A stretch of 50,653 nt of DNA from Puniceicoccales bacterium (GCA_031268315.1 JAIRXK010000011.1:1-50653), one strand, 5' to 3'; counted from the first letter of the stretch, positions 1-9,299 are shown. Numbers and translations: made by a program. The notes: a model not told the origin generated them from the sequence alone.

Positions 1-366
1 TGGCCGTATCCATGGAATGCGGCCGGACAGCGGATGAATTGGCCGGTGCCTCCTCGCTTTCCTTGGGACATGCCGCGGCTTCACCCGTGCGCGGAATGCG
101 CATGTACGTGCCCACGGCGCGGGAGCCCCCACGGCGGGCATGCGGCGAAAATTGGCATTTGCATGGGAGCACCTCTGCCGGTGCGGACTGCGGTGGGATG
201 GATTGCACTTTTTGAAAAATGTGCAATCAAACGATGGGTGCAATCCGGCCGAACGCCGCAGCCATTGCCGGGCATCGCAGCGGATCCGCACCAATTGGTC
301 AATTGCTATTTGCTTGCACCTTCACGGAAAGTTTTATTCTCTGGAATTTACTTAGATGCCACTGCC
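1..366. other. GC-rich leader without a confident gene
   Basis: This stretch lies upstream of the TamB-like gene. Two plus frames are open: one from position 12 to 215, and the frame that continues into the TamB-like gene. Their translations are rich in Pro, Arg, Cys and His with no recognisable domain, which is typical of chance ORFs in GC-rich DNA. The frame ending at 215 could be the tail of a gene that starts before the window. I looked for tmRNA, RNase P and 6S signatures and saw none. Confidence 0.35.
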
Positions 367-2184
367 ATGAAACGACTTCGCCACATCTTTATTACCATGG
401 GAATCCTAGTGGCATTGGCGATGGGCGCTGCAGCCGTCGGATTTTCATTCGCCATTCCCCGCATGGCGAAAAGATTGCAAATTTCCTATGAAGTTGTAAA
501 ATCGACCCAACCGGCAACCGTTCGACTGCGCAATGTCCACTATTGCCTGGCCCACTTGGAGGCACATGCCGACGAAGTCATTCTATTGAAACCCCTGCAT
601 TTTTTTAGCCAATTTTTTTTCCACCGCTTTCCTACGGGTCACATTCAAGTGCAAAATCTTACCGTTGGCATTGGAATTAGGGACGTGGATGCGAAACTTT
701 TCGGCGGAAGTGGCGACGGCGAACGGCAATTGCTACAATTTTTGGAAAATGTCATTGGTGCGCTAAAATCTCCCATTTTGCGCCACTGCGATGTGGGAAT
801 TCGGTCCATTAAATTTTCCAATTTACCAATTAGATTGGAGAATGTGAAGGTGCATCGGGGCACGGTGGAATTCTATCTGGTGGACGGCGGAAAAAATCGC
901 ATTCTTTCCTTCTCGACCCATTTCTCTTCACTTCGCTCCACGCTACGCGCAATCCACCGCCGGCTTGCGAGCGGCCAGAAGATTTCCCACATGCCTTCCC
1001 ACCTCCTGGGCGGCATTTTTAAAAATTTTACCGGATCCCTGGAATTAAATGACTTCCCCGTGTCTCTCCTCGGCTATGCCTTGCCGGAGCTGCTGAAGCC
1101 GCACGGGGTCATCAATGGCAATCTGCTGTTTCGCGATGGGCAATCCATTGGATCGCTGCAGGTGGATGGAGTGCAAAGTCGTCCGATTCACAGCATTGGG
1201 GTCATCCGAGAGCTTCAGGCAAGGGTGCAGTTTGAGCCCAATGTTGTCCATGTAAAGGATCTGCAATTGCAATTTCAGCGGGGCACGCTGCGCATTGGTG
1301 GAAATATCCTCCACGAAGGCTGGAAAAATTTTAGATTTTTCCTCGATGGCAGCGGAAGTAATGTTTCGCTGGTGCAGGATTCCGGATTGCAGGTGAGCGG
1401 CAATGTAAATTGCAAATTGCGCACCCTGCGCCGTGGAAAAAGGCGGACGACGTCCCTGAGCGGCACCGTGGAATTACTTCCAAGTCTGTGGTACATTGAG
1501 GGTGTTCAATCCGCCGCCGCATTCCGGCAATTTTCCCCAAAGGATGCGCTTTTCCCAAAGGATTGGGTCCTGGACATTCAAATTGGCGGCGAGCGATTTT
1601 TGCGCATCAACGCTCCCTATTTCCGTGGAATTATTTCCGCACAGGCGGCCATAAGCGGTACGGCGGCGGTGCCCATCGTCTATGGCCAAGCGGTGATTTC
1701 TGAGGGATCGATTCTCTTTCCATTTGCACGGTTCCGTATTTTTCGCGGCACGCTCACCGTTGATCCCACCCACCTGAAGCCATTCTGGGACGTGGACGCG
1801 GAAGCCAGGCTTCACAGCTACGATCTGCGGCTTCACCTGGCGGGAAAAGGCTTTGCTCCCATCTTTAATTTCAGCTCTACCCCTTCCCTGTCCAATGGAG
1901 ACATCATTGCAATGATAACGGCGGGGCAACTTCCGGACCGGCGCAGCATCATTTCCGGTGAGCGCAATCCCTTTGGCGCACTGGGGGCCTACTTCGGAAC
2001 GAGCATTTTTGGCGACGATTTTGCAGATCGCATGCACCTGCAGGTGGGCCAGGACCTTACAAAAAATGGCCGGGAAACCATGGAATTGGAATATATTTTG
2101 GACGAGCGCCATTCCATTTTGGCCGAATATGATCGCTACGATAACTACGGGGTAGACATGCGCTTTAAGATCTATTCCCATTGA
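367..2184 (+). CDS. tamB: TamB-like (DUF490) translocation/assembly protein, short form
   Basis: Probable inner-membrane-anchored periplasmic protein of the TamB/AsmA-like class, which helps move proteins or lipids to the outer membrane. An N-terminal membrane segment covers residues 7-30. A beta-rich body follows, and the last 110 residues look like the conserved DUF490 tail, including the PSLSNGDIIAMITAGQ motif and a final barrel-like strand pattern. The open frame extends back to position 34, but I place the start at ATG 367 (MKRLRHIF) because it puts the hydrophobic anchor at the true N-terminus. At 605 residues it is about half the length of proteobacterial TamB. The TamA/BamA-type partner encoded in this window is at 27555. 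Confidence 0.7.
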   Translation: MKRLRHIFITMGILVALAMGAAAVGFSFAIPRMAKRLQISYEVVKSTQPATVRLRNVHYCLAHLEAHADEVILLKPLHFFSQFFFHRFPTGHIQVQNLTVGIGIRDVDAKLFGGSGDGERQLLQFLENVIGALKSPILRHCDVGIRSIKFSNLPIRLENVKVHRGTVEFYLVDGGKNRILSFSTHFSSLRSTLRAIHRRLASGQKISHMPSHLLGGIFKNFTGSLELNDFPVSLLGYALPELLKPHGVINGNLLFRDGQSIGSLQVDGVQSRPIHSIGVIRELQARVQFEPNVVHVKDLQLQFQRGTLRIGGNILHEGWKNFRFFLDGSGSNVSLVQDSGLQVSGNVNCKLRTLRRGKRRTTSLSGTVELLPSLWYIEGVQSAAAFRQFSPKDALFPKDWVLDIQIGGERFLRINAPYFRGIISAQAAISGTAAVPIVYGQAVISEGSILFPFARFRIFRGTLTVDPTHLKPFWDVDAEARLHSYDLRLHLAGKGFAPIFNFSSTPSLSNGDIIAMITAGQLPDRRSIISGERNPFGALGAYFGTSIFGDDFADRMHLQVGQDLTKNGRETMELEYILDERHSILAEYDRYDNYGVDMRFKIYSH

Positions 2185-2423
2185 CTTACGTCACCGTGGT
2201 AATTCTCGCATTCATCTGCCTTTTCAGTGTCTGCATCCGTCCTTGCGGATTGCCGAGCCGCATGGGATTGCCATTGCAGTATGGGAATTTAATGCGGTCC
2301 TATGAGTCGCCATTGCAGGGAGGAAATGGGCCTGCATATGTGCCATTTATGAACTATTTACTTCCGAAGGAATTTTTATTTGACAAATTTTATGTATCCA
2401 ATACAATGCGGTTGGAGGGAAGT

Positions 2424-3650
2424 ATGCAGAGAACAGAGTTAAGCACAGGTAAATTGCCTTTTGAGTTTGGGATAGCGTCAGGACATGGAAAGGACGTAGG
2501 CGGGACTTCGGATCAGCAATCCATCGATCAGGATATGTCGAAGAAAACAAAAACACATTCCATTGTCAAGGCAATACTGATAACGTTGGCACCTATCGTT
2601 GCTGGAATTTTACTGGGAGCGCTTTTTGCATGTGTGTTTTCCGGACCCGTAATTCCATGCATCGTCATTGGCCTCTGCTGTGGCATGCTCACCAGTCTCA
2701 TTTTGAGCGCAGTAATGGTGCCAGCCAGAAAGTGTGGTGACAAAGGCGGTAATTCGCAAGAAAGCGAGTTGGACGACTTGAATGATGGCCCGGTCGGCGA
2801 TTCCAGCAGGCATGTGCATTTAGAAAGCAAAGTGGATAAACAAAGCGATAGTGAGAATCGCACTATAGATGAAATATTAGACGCAATAAAAGCTGGAAGC
2901 AATCACGGTGCTAATAGTAATGTATCTAAAGATTTAGAAAGTAGACTCAATGAAATAAAAGAACAAAACAATGATCAAGTGGAAGCATTGAGAGATCTAT
3001 TAACTACAAGTGGCAAAAATTTAAATAAGGCAAAAGAGAAATTAGAAAATGACAATGCGCCCACTATCAAAGATGGTGAAATTGGTCAAAATTGGAAAAG
3101 CGAATTAATTCAGAAACTCGATGAACTAATAATTAACATCAACAATTGCGATGAAACTAATTTGAATGAGATGAAGGAATTATTCATACAAATTTCTAAT
3201 CTTGAAAAAAATAATCCTTACATAATGGCTGAAGCGGAATGTCGCGTAATAAAAAAAGATATATATAAAAAAATAAAGGGTGACGATTATTCTAAAGGAA
3301 GCAAAATAGCTAAAGACATAAAATCAAATCTCAGAAAGGCGAATGGAATCGATGAGTTAAAAGAATATCTAAAAAATGCGCTAACGCCTATTAATGACTT
3401 CACACAAGCATTAACTAATATTGAAGATATAATTAAAAGTCAGAACATTAAAGAAAAGCAAAATGTTGTTTCAACGCATGAAAGTAAAATAGCTACATTA
3501 CTTAAAAGGTGCAATGAATTGAATAGACGGTCCCAAGCAGGCAATTCGGAAAGTTTAAACGAACTGAAAGAACTATTTCTCGATGCGTACGATTTGGAAA
3601 AAAATATCCATAAACTATTAAATAAGGTAGAGAAGGAAATACAGGCATAG
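2424..3650 (+). CDS. Inc-like membrane protein with bilobed hydrophobic domain and coiled-coil tail
   Basis: No enzymatic family recognised. I place the start at ATG 2424 because GGAGG lies 5 bases upstream; the frame is open back to a TTG at 2181. The protein (408 residues) has a polar 45-residue N-terminus, two close hydrophobic segments at about 49-72 and 76-99 split by a short Gly/Pro turn, then a long charged helical region with heptad character. That layout matches chlamydial inclusion-membrane proteins, which are T3SS substrates; the similarity is architectural only. Base composition changes inside the gene: the 5' third is GC-moderate, while everything after about 2830 is strongly AT-rich, suggesting a mosaic origin. 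Confidence 0.6.
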   Translation: MQRTELSTGKLPFEFGIASGHGKDVGGTSDQQSIDQDMSKKTKTHSIVKAILITLAPIVAGILLGALFACVFSGPVIPCIVIGLCCGMLTSLILSAVMVPARKCGDKGGNSQESELDDLNDGPVGDSSRHVHLESKVDKQSDSENRTIDEILDAIKAGSNHGANSNVSKDLESRLNEIKEQNNDQVEALRDLLTTSGKNLNKAKEKLENDNAPTIKDGEIGQNWKSELIQKLDELIININNCDETNLNEMKELFIQISNLEKNNPYIMAEAECRVIKKDIYKKIKGDDYSKGSKIAKDIKSNLRKANGIDELKEYLKNALTPINDFTQALTNIEDIIKSQNIKEKQNVVSTHESKIATLLKRCNELNRRSQAGNSESLNELKELFLDAYDLEKNIHKLLNKVEKEIQA

Positions 3651-4163
3651 AAGGCAAATTTCGCCTCATAATGGAACGCAACGGCAAGGGAAAAGACACT
3701 GTCCGTCAGCTAGTTGTCAGACGATTATTAGTCTCAGAAAATGAGCTGTGGACAATAAGAAATGGCGGCCCTTTCCGGTTGCAATTTGGGGAAATTTTTG
3801 TCGATAAAGCTCAGCATTTTACTGGTGGAAAATGCCACTAACATTACGGCGGAAAGAAAATGAAAATGCTCAAAGGGAACTGGATAGGTAAAAATTCAAA
3901 GGGAAAAAGAAAAGGAAGAATTCAATGGAAAAAGGAAGTGTGTGAAACTTGAAAAGCTCGGAATAAAAATGAGAGAGCGGCGATGGAGAAAGAACAGCCA
4001 AGAAAAAGGCTAGAGATTGAAAGCGATAAACTTAAAAGAGGGGCGGAATAGAAAAAAAGAGATTTTTTAGAAAAGTGGAAGCCTTTTCCGATGGGAAATA
4101 AACGAAAAAAGTTTGAAAATAATTATAAAAAATGAGATGTTTGCGAAACCTTGGAAAGGAAAT
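3651..4163. other. Purine-rich intergenic stretch, possibly decayed coding DNA
   Basis: No intact gene is visible. From about 3890 the plus strand is very purine-rich and its frames read as short Lys/Glu-rich pieces broken by stops. They resemble the coiled-coil gene that follows, so this may be a decayed 5' part or an old duplicate. A short inverted repeat (AGGC/GCCT around AAATTTC) lies directly after the stop of the upstream gene at about 3651-3666, without a clear T-run. Confidence 0.3.
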
Positions 4164-5492
4164 ATGAATACGAATGCAAAGTATACTATGGGTGATGATC
4201 GTTGTCCTGTCCTTCTCGCTGCCTCAGCGGCAGGCCGTAAGGAACGGTTTAGTGGTAGAGAGCAAGGTCAGTATTTTGATGGCCTGCCGGAGTGGGCAAA
4301 TATTCCAGAGTGGGAAAAGGCCTATGCGCGCGGCCCGATCTATCAGGAGTCAACGGCAAAGGATATGTTAGCGCAATTGGTAATGATTAACTTCCCTGAA
4401 AAAAGAGAAGAAATAGGCGCTGTCATATGGAATCTCTATGGCCTCGGCTATAGTTTTCCAGAGGTGGATCGCATTTTGAGAAATAAGTACGAGGAATTAA
4501 AAGGGGAAATTCTTAGCGAGCGAAAGGATAGGAAACGCCGCATTCGGAATGGGGAGTATGTTGTGCCGCGCACAGTTGAAGAAATGACACTCCTTGATTG
4601 GGTGAAAGAGTGCAAAAAATTGGAAGAGGAGGCTAGGATTGCCGAAGAAGAGGTTGCGGCAATGCGGAGAGATTCGACGAATCGTGAGCACACTTTTCCT
4701 ACAAAAAAGAATGAGCCCAAAAAACAAAAATCATTACAGCAAAATATTGCAAAGCCTGCGTTTTCCCATGAAAGCCATGAAATAACAACGCCATCTACTT
4801 CCTATGTTGATAAGGAAATCCAGGAAAGAATGACTCAATTTAAGGAGGAAATAGACGGGCGAAATGCCGAGGCAGGAAAACATCTCGAAGAAATTGAACA
4901 GGAATATCAAATAAAAAAGGAGCAGATTGCGCGGCGGAGGCAAGAGGCCGATGGAGAACAGAAATTAAAATCGAAAACAATTGAAGCTGCGCGGAAAGAA
5001 AATGCGGAGCAATTTAAGGCTGCGTTAGAGGAGATTGCGAATTCGCTTGATAAATTACATGGGCAGCATGATTTAAAAATGCAGCAAATCGAGAAACACA
5101 AAAAGGAATTTAGCGAAATTTTTGAGATAGAAAAGCGACAAATCGAAGATGAAATGCAAAAGGCTAGTGGGAATCATGAACAGGAGATGCAGCAAATAAA
5201 TTGTAGCATGGTCGAGGTTGATGCGCGCAATGATTTGGCAGAGAGAGAGTTTGATGAAGATGTGGCCTTAGAAATGCAGGAAGCAGATGAAAAAATCGCG
5301 AATGAGGATGAGGAAATAGAGAGATTGCAAGAAGAAATAAGGAGATTGCAGGAAGCGAAAACCGCCCAAAAAGAGGAAAAAATGTCCAAGAGTGGGGGTT
5401 CGAGTTTTTTGGGAAAAATTGCAAATTTTTTTCGCTGGCTCTGGGAAAAAATAACCGATATCATTGTAGGGCCTCGCGGCCGTGGCCGTTAG
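4164..5492 (+). CDS. Coiled-coil protein, candidate effector, no membrane segment
   Basis: Unrecognised protein of about 442 residues (459 if ATG 4113 is used). I prefer ATG 4164 because a purine-rich AAAGGA lies just upstream, although the spacing is short. Residues 1-130 look globular, with several Trp and the segment GLPEWANIPEWEKAYARG. Residues 140-400 are almost pure charged coiled coil (Glu, Lys, Gln, Met). The C-terminus holds an aromatic amphipathic helix (FLGKIANFFRWLWEKI) followed by a basic RGRGR tail, which could bind membranes. It sits between two Inc-like genes on the same strand. A secreted or structural role is inference. Confidence 0.5.
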   Translation: MNTNAKYTMGDDRCPVLLAASAAGRKERFSGREQGQYFDGLPEWANIPEWEKAYARGPIYQESTAKDMLAQLVMINFPEKREEIGAVIWNLYGLGYSFPEVDRILRNKYEELKGEILSERKDRKRRIRNGEYVVPRTVEEMTLLDWVKECKKLEEEARIAEEEVAAMRRDSTNREHTFPTKKNEPKKQKSLQQNIAKPAFSHESHEITTPSTSYVDKEIQERMTQFKEEIDGRNAEAGKHLEEIEQEYQIKKEQIARRRQEADGEQKLKSKTIEAARKENAEQFKAALEEIANSLDKLHGQHDLKMQQIEKHKKEFSEIFEIEKRQIEDEMQKASGNHEQEMQQINCSMVEVDARNDLAEREFDEDVALEMQEADEKIANEDEEIERLQEEIRRLQEAKTAQKEEKMSKSGGSSFLGKIANFFRWLWEKITDIIVGPRGRGR

Positions 5493-5653
5493 CAAAGCTG
5501 CTCTTTGGAGATTTTTCGCCAAAAATTTTCGCGATTTCGCCTCCAAGCCACCGCCAGAGCGATAGTCGCTAGCGCAATTTTTGCCAATGAGCCTTGAATT
5601 TTTGAATTAATGCGACTGGGGTATGAGATAAATTTTCCAAAAAGTTTTTTTTA

Positions 5654-5682
5654 TTGACTTACTAATTGTGTGTACTACGTAG
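5654..5682 (+). promoter_or_regulatory. Candidate sigma70 promoter for the following gene
   Basis: TTGACT at 5654-5659, a 17-base spacer, and a weak -10 (TACGTA) at 5677-5682. Transcription would start near 5689. This excludes the upstream GTG at 5670 as start codon and supports ATG 5712. Confidence 0.35.
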
Positions 5683-5711
5683 GCCCTGTGTCGTCAGCTA
5701 ATTTTAGTAAT

Positions 5712-7058
5712 ATGCAGGGAGTGCGAGAGAAATCTACTTTTGCATTACCCATGATTGCTCTTTCCGCATGCACTGCAGTTGCAATTATGTCGGCGGTCAG
5801 TATCATACTGTGCACATTCGGTTCTATGGCTCTGCCGCCAGCTATACTTCTTACAGCACTCATCGGCGTGGCAAGTGGCTGGATTGTTGCGTCGATAGCT
5901 TGCACGTTCATTAGAAATGGCAAGGACGTCAGCAAGTCCCTATTGAGTGGTTTTAAGGAAAATTTTCTATCGTACTTGGTAACTATAGCTCCCGCTGCGA
6001 TTTTTGCCGTTGTAATTACAGCGGCACTCGTATTGGCAGCACCATCATTTTTGGCCACCGCGGTTGGGCTTGTCGGCCTATCTAGCACCATGTTATCTTC
6101 TATGATTTTTGCTTCCATACTCGGCGTATTAGGCGCAACAATTTTATTGTTGTTTTTATATTTACTTCTATCCGCGGTTAGGAAGGCATATCAATGCTTT
6201 TCAGGAAAAATGGAATCCAACGTAGAGGAAATTCCTGACTTCGAAGATCAGCACAAAATTCCCGTAGTGGAAAATTCTGGCCCTGAAATAGATGAATCTA
6301 CTTTACTGGAAACTATAAACCGTTTAGAGGCCGCTGAAAATCGGTTAGAGGAAATTGAAAGCCGTTTAGAGGAAATTATGGTCCCTTCAGGAGGAACTAA
6401 TGCCCTTTTAGAAAACAACTTAGAGCAAACTAAAGCAGCTAATACCTTTTTGGGAAAGCGTCTCGAGGCCACTGAAAAGCGTTTAGGGGAAATTGAGAAC
6501 CGTTTAGAGGCCCCCGTAGTCCCTTTAGGAGAAATTAACATCCTTTTAGAAAATCGGTTAGAGGAAATTGAAAAATTACCGAGCACTGTACTCACCTTAG
6601 AGGAAACTGTCACCATTTTAGGAGAAAGGTTAGAGGAAACTAAAGCAGCTAACACCTCTTTAAAAAATCGTTTAGAGGCCACCGAAAAGCTTTTAGCGAA
6701 AACTGAAAGGCTTTTAGCGGCCACTATAACCTTTTCAGAGGAAACTGATATCATTTTAATAAAACTTTTAACGAAAACTGAAATCTCTCCAGAGGAAATT
6801 AAAAAATTTTCAAAAAAATCTTTGCTGAAATATTGGCAGAACTCTGCAAACATTTTACCGAAAACTACAGAACTTCCATCGAATGAAATTTTTCCAATCG
6901 GCTTTTTTAATGCGAGTTTTGATCATAGTACTTCAAGTGAAAATGATGAAGAAAACGAAAGTCCTGTAATGATTGAAGCTGAGTCAGGATCTGAGCCAAA
7001 AAATCCGACTGGATCCACTAAATCTAAGTCAGAAGAAGAAATCATTCCATCTGAGTAA
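5712..7058 (+). CDS. Inc-like membrane protein with two bilobed domains and a heptad-repeat tail
   Basis: Unrecognised protein of 448 residues. It has two hydrophobic blocks, residues about 10-66 and 90-155, each made of paired membrane segments, with a charged 20-residue loop between them. The region at about 190-375 is a coiled coil built from near-perfect 7-residue units of the type RLEEIES / RLEATEK, visible in the DNA as degenerate 21-base repeats at about 6320-6790. The tail is acidic and Ser/Pro-rich. The frame stays open for 18 codons past the TAA at 7056. A partial copy of the second hydrophobic block lies just downstream (7119-7225). Architecture suggests a T3SS-exported inclusion-type membrane protein; this is inference. 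Confidence 0.55.
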   Translation: MQGVREKSTFALPMIALSACTAVAIMSAVSIILCTFGSMALPPAILLTALIGVASGWIVASIACTFIRNGKDVSKSLLSGFKENFLSYLVTIAPAAIFAVVITAALVLAAPSFLATAVGLVGLSSTMLSSMIFASILGVLGATILLLFLYLLLSAVRKAYQCFSGKMESNVEEIPDFEDQHKIPVVENSGPEIDESTLLETINRLEAAENRLEEIESRLEEIMVPSGGTNALLENNLEQTKAANTFLGKRLEATEKRLGEIENRLEAPVVPLGEINILLENRLEEIEKLPSTVLTLEETVTILGERLEETKAANTSLKNRLEATEKLLAKTERLLAATITFSEETDIILIKLLTKTEISPEEIKKFSKKSLLKYWQNSANILPKTTELPSNEIFPIGFFNASFDHSTSSENDEENESPVMIEAESGSEPKNPTGSTKSKSEEEIIPSE

Positions 7059-7118
7059 ACTTCAGATAAGGATGAATGTAGTTCAGAATTACCGAATGAT
7101 AATAAAGCTTGATGAGTA

Positions 7119-7225
7119 GCTCTAATGACTATATCTTCTGCTGCAGTTTTTGCCGTTGCAATCACCGCAGCACTCGTATTGGCAGTACCTTCATTTTTAG
7201 CCGCTGCGATTGGTCAATGGAGTTA
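7119..7225 (+). pseudogene. Fragment duplicated from the upstream Inc-like gene
   Basis: In one frame this piece reads AAVFAVAITAALVLAVPSFL, nearly the same as the second hydrophobic block of the gene at 5712 (AAIFAVVITAALVLAAPSFL, DNA about 5995-6060), and soon ends at a stop. It has no start codon context of its own. I read it as the remnant of a partial tandem duplication. Confidence 0.65.
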
Positions 7226-7230
7226 AAGTG

Positions 7231-7298
7231 TCCATTGTCGCCGTCGGCGGTTCATTGAAAAATTTTTCCAAAACTTTTCAAGAATTTTGCGATTCGCG
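7231..7298. repeat. Short dispersed repeat, copy 1
   Basis: Shares GCGGTYCATTGAAAAATTTT and then TTTTGCGATTCGCG with the stretch at 9212-9256; this copy carries about 20 extra bases between the two blocks. The two copies flank the minus-strand gene at 7306 and its remnant at 8869. Confidence 0.55.
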
Positions 7299-7305
7299 CT
7301 ACACA

Positions 7306-8823
7306 TTAGGATTTCATTCGGAGAACTACGGCGGTGATGAGTGTAGCGATAGTGACGGCGGTTATGACAATAGGCCATAGGGATAAACTGTTAGCGATGA
7401 GAAATATAGCCAATAAACTTAATGCCGTAGTCACTACTGAAACACCTAGAATAATTGCAATATTTCTCCCAACGTGAGGAATTTTTGGTGAGATATGCTG
7501 ATTACTTAAATCTTTGTTTTTTGAAGAATCCTGTGCCAAATTTGTGTTCATTGGATTGTGGTTAGGGATGGAAGCGCTATCGCTTTCATTTTCCAAAGAA
7601 TCCTGTGAAGAATTCGTGGCCGTTTGATTGCTGATGGGAATGACAGCGCTATCGCTTTCATTTTTCAGAAATTCATGTGACGGACTCATGCTCGCGGATT
7701 TGTCGCTAATATTGTCTTCATAATGCACATCTTCCTTGTTTTCTAGCCTATTTATCTCCCCTATGATATGCCTTCGTATGATCTTATATGCATCATCGGA
7801 TAGCAGGTATTTTTTTAGGGTACCATTATCTAAAGCAATTGGATATATTTTTCTAACGGCACATAAAACCGTTGTTATAAAAGGAATGTTTTCTTGGAAT
7901 CTTGGCGCAAACTGTTTTTCTACAAATTGCTTGTCTTTTAAGTGGAGTAATTCGTAGAAACAACGATTTAAAGTATAGAGCCCGCCATCACCTTTATCAT
8001 GCAAAATGATCGAGCTAACAAGGGTTATCATTTTATTCTCTTCCAACGCAAATAAATAGTGTGTCCTTTTTCCAATGTTGAAATCTTCCAAAAAAATACT
8101 GGTTATTATTTCTTTATTAATATCCAGCATCATCGTTATGATTTTAATAACCATTTCTCCGTTGGCTTTTTCAGGATAGCGAAATATAGTAAGTGCGGAG
8201 TTTGCAATTCCCTTTTCTTGTCCGAATTCAGATAAATTTATAAAAAATTTTACCACATCATCTAACTTCATTTTGAGGAAAATTGATTCAATGTCAAGTG
8301 ATGTGACGGCTAATATTAAATTTCTCGCTAGCAGATTTTGCTGATCATCGCTCGCCATTGATAGTAGTAACTGTAGAATGATTCCTGCATTTTCTTTATT
8401 CGACATGCTGCGCAAAATCCAGGCAGCACGTGAAGTTCCTTCATTTTCATTTGAAGTAACTATTTTTATTAAAAAATTCATCGCGGAAGCAATGGGCATC
8501 ACCGATATTATATCATTTGCATTATTTTGATGGGAAAATACGAAAGCCCAAATAAATGATTTTATTGCTTCTGGTTGATCCCCATGAAGTAATAATGATG
8601 TTAAAATTCCCGCTGCATTTTCGCAATTTATTCGAATTGCTCTTAAAAGTTCATCTATCGCTTTGTCAATATGATTATTATTTATGTGATTCAAGATAGT
8701 ATTTTTCACATTAGATTGAGCTTCCGTTAATGTTGGCTCAACAAAAGTCATATCTATACTTGCTGGTGGAACACTTTTTCCATTACTGCGAAGAGCAAAA
8801 CTAGTCACTGACATGCTGACCAT
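7306..8823 (-). CDS. Large helical protein with C-terminal bilobed membrane anchor
   Basis: Unrecognised protein of 505 residues. Residues 1-370 look all-helical, possibly HEAT/ARM-like solenoid units (repeated 30-40-residue helical pairs). Residues 375-445 are a polar Ser/Asn-rich linker carrying two similar units around ENESDSA / KNESDSA. Residues about 450-500 form two hydrophobic segments split by a short SLSLWP loop, ending in a basic RMKS. It is the reverse layout of the neighbouring Inc-like proteins: the anchor is at the C-terminus. No signal peptide is seen. It is transcribed against its neighbours. A degenerate copy of its anchor-coding 3' end lies at 8869-9033. Confidence 0.55.
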   Translation of the reverse strand: MVSMSVTSFALRSNGKSVPPASIDMTFVEPTLTEAQSNVKNTILNHINNNHIDKAIDELLRAIRINCENAAGILTSLLLHGDQPEAIKSFIWAFVFSHQNNANDIISVMPIASAMNFLIKIVTSNENEGTSRAAWILRSMSNKENAGIILQLLLSMASDDQQNLLARNLILAVTSLDIESIFLKMKLDDVVKFFINLSEFGQEKGIANSALTIFRYPEKANGEMVIKIITMMLDINKEIITSIFLEDFNIGKRTHYLFALEENKMITLVSSIILHDKGDGGLYTLNRCFYELLHLKDKQFVEKQFAPRFQENIPFITTVLCAVRKIYPIALDNGTLKKYLLSDDAYKIIRRHIIGEINRLENKEDVHYEDNISDKSASMSPSHEFLKNESDSAVIPISNQTATNSSQDSLENESDSASIPNHNPMNTNLAQDSSKNKDLSNQHISPKIPHVGRNIAIILGVSVVTTALSLLAIFLIANSLSLWPIVITAVTIATLITAVVLRMKS

Positions 8824-8868
8824 TCTAGGTGCTATCTTCCATTATTGGCAAGTATTTTTTTATATTTT

Positions 8869-9033
8869 TTAAATTTCCAATACGGCGACCGTGATAAGTG
8901 CAGCGATAGCGCCGGCGGTTACGGCGATAGGCCGCAATACTAAGGAGCGAGTGACGACGTATGCAGGCGAAAAACATAATGTCGCGGCTGCCACTCCGGC
9001 GATCGAGGTAAGCAAAAAGAGCTTTTTCAAGTT
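8869..9033 (-). pseudogene. Remnant copy of the C-terminal membrane anchor of the 7306 protein
   Basis: On the minus strand this piece reads LVLRPIAVTAGAIAALITVA before the stop, aligning with LSLWPIVITAVTIATLITAV at the end of the 7306-8823 protein; the DNA is also alike (8880-8935 against 7318-7375). No matching helical body is present upstream, so it appears to be a truncated duplicate. A start in the minus frame exists as far back as 9426, but that extension looks non-coding. Confidence 0.55.
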
Positions 9034-9211
9034 GATATGGATTAAATTTCGCCCCAAAAAGTTCGAAAATTTTCCGATCACGGCCCAATGAGGTGGCGTT
9101 TTTGGGCAATTTTTCCCTTCTCGGGTATTTACTTCTATATTTTTCCTGTGCCGCGCAATTAATTGCATACCTTTAACTTGGAATTGGCTGGCCGATGGAA
9201 TGAGCAGTATC

Positions 9212-9256
9212 CTTTGTCGCAGATGGCGGTCCATTGAAAAATTTTGCGATTCGCGT
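9212..9256. repeat. Short dispersed repeat, copy 2
   Basis: Second copy of the element at 7231-7298: GGCGGTCCATTGAAAAATTTTGCGATTCGCG with the middle spacer missing. It lies just before the candidate promoter of the gene at 9300. Confidence 0.55.
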
Positions 9257-9265
9257 TTATTTTCA

Positions 9266-9294
9266 TTGACAAAGTGAAAGCATTTTTCAACATT
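9266..9294 (+). promoter_or_regulatory. Candidate promoter close to the 9300 start codon
   Basis: A perfect TTGACA at 9266-9271 with a 17-base spacer to a weak -10 (AACATT, 9289-9294). The start codon at 9300 lies 34 bases from the -35, so the transcript would have almost no leader. Compare the promoters at 31418 and 38314. Confidence 0.4.
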
Positions 9295-9299
9295 CCCAG

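Noticed and set aside
34..366. N-terminal extension of the TamB-like ORF from position 34
   Set aside because: It would place 111 Pro/Arg/Cys-rich residues before a clear N-terminal membrane anchor; no family member looks so.
1474..2181. 235-codon minus-strand ORF opposite the TamB-like gene
   Set aside because: It overlaps the C-terminal conserved part of a recognised gene and shows no domain; a shadow frame.
5500..5640. Minus-strand hydrophobic stretch (ALATIALAVAW) resembling another anchor remnant
   Set aside because: Too short and low in complexity to separate from chance.
6248..6853. 201-codon minus-strand ORF with apparent repeats (SKRFSISS-type)
   Set aside because: It is the antisense of the heptad repeat, so the repeats are a mirror artefact.
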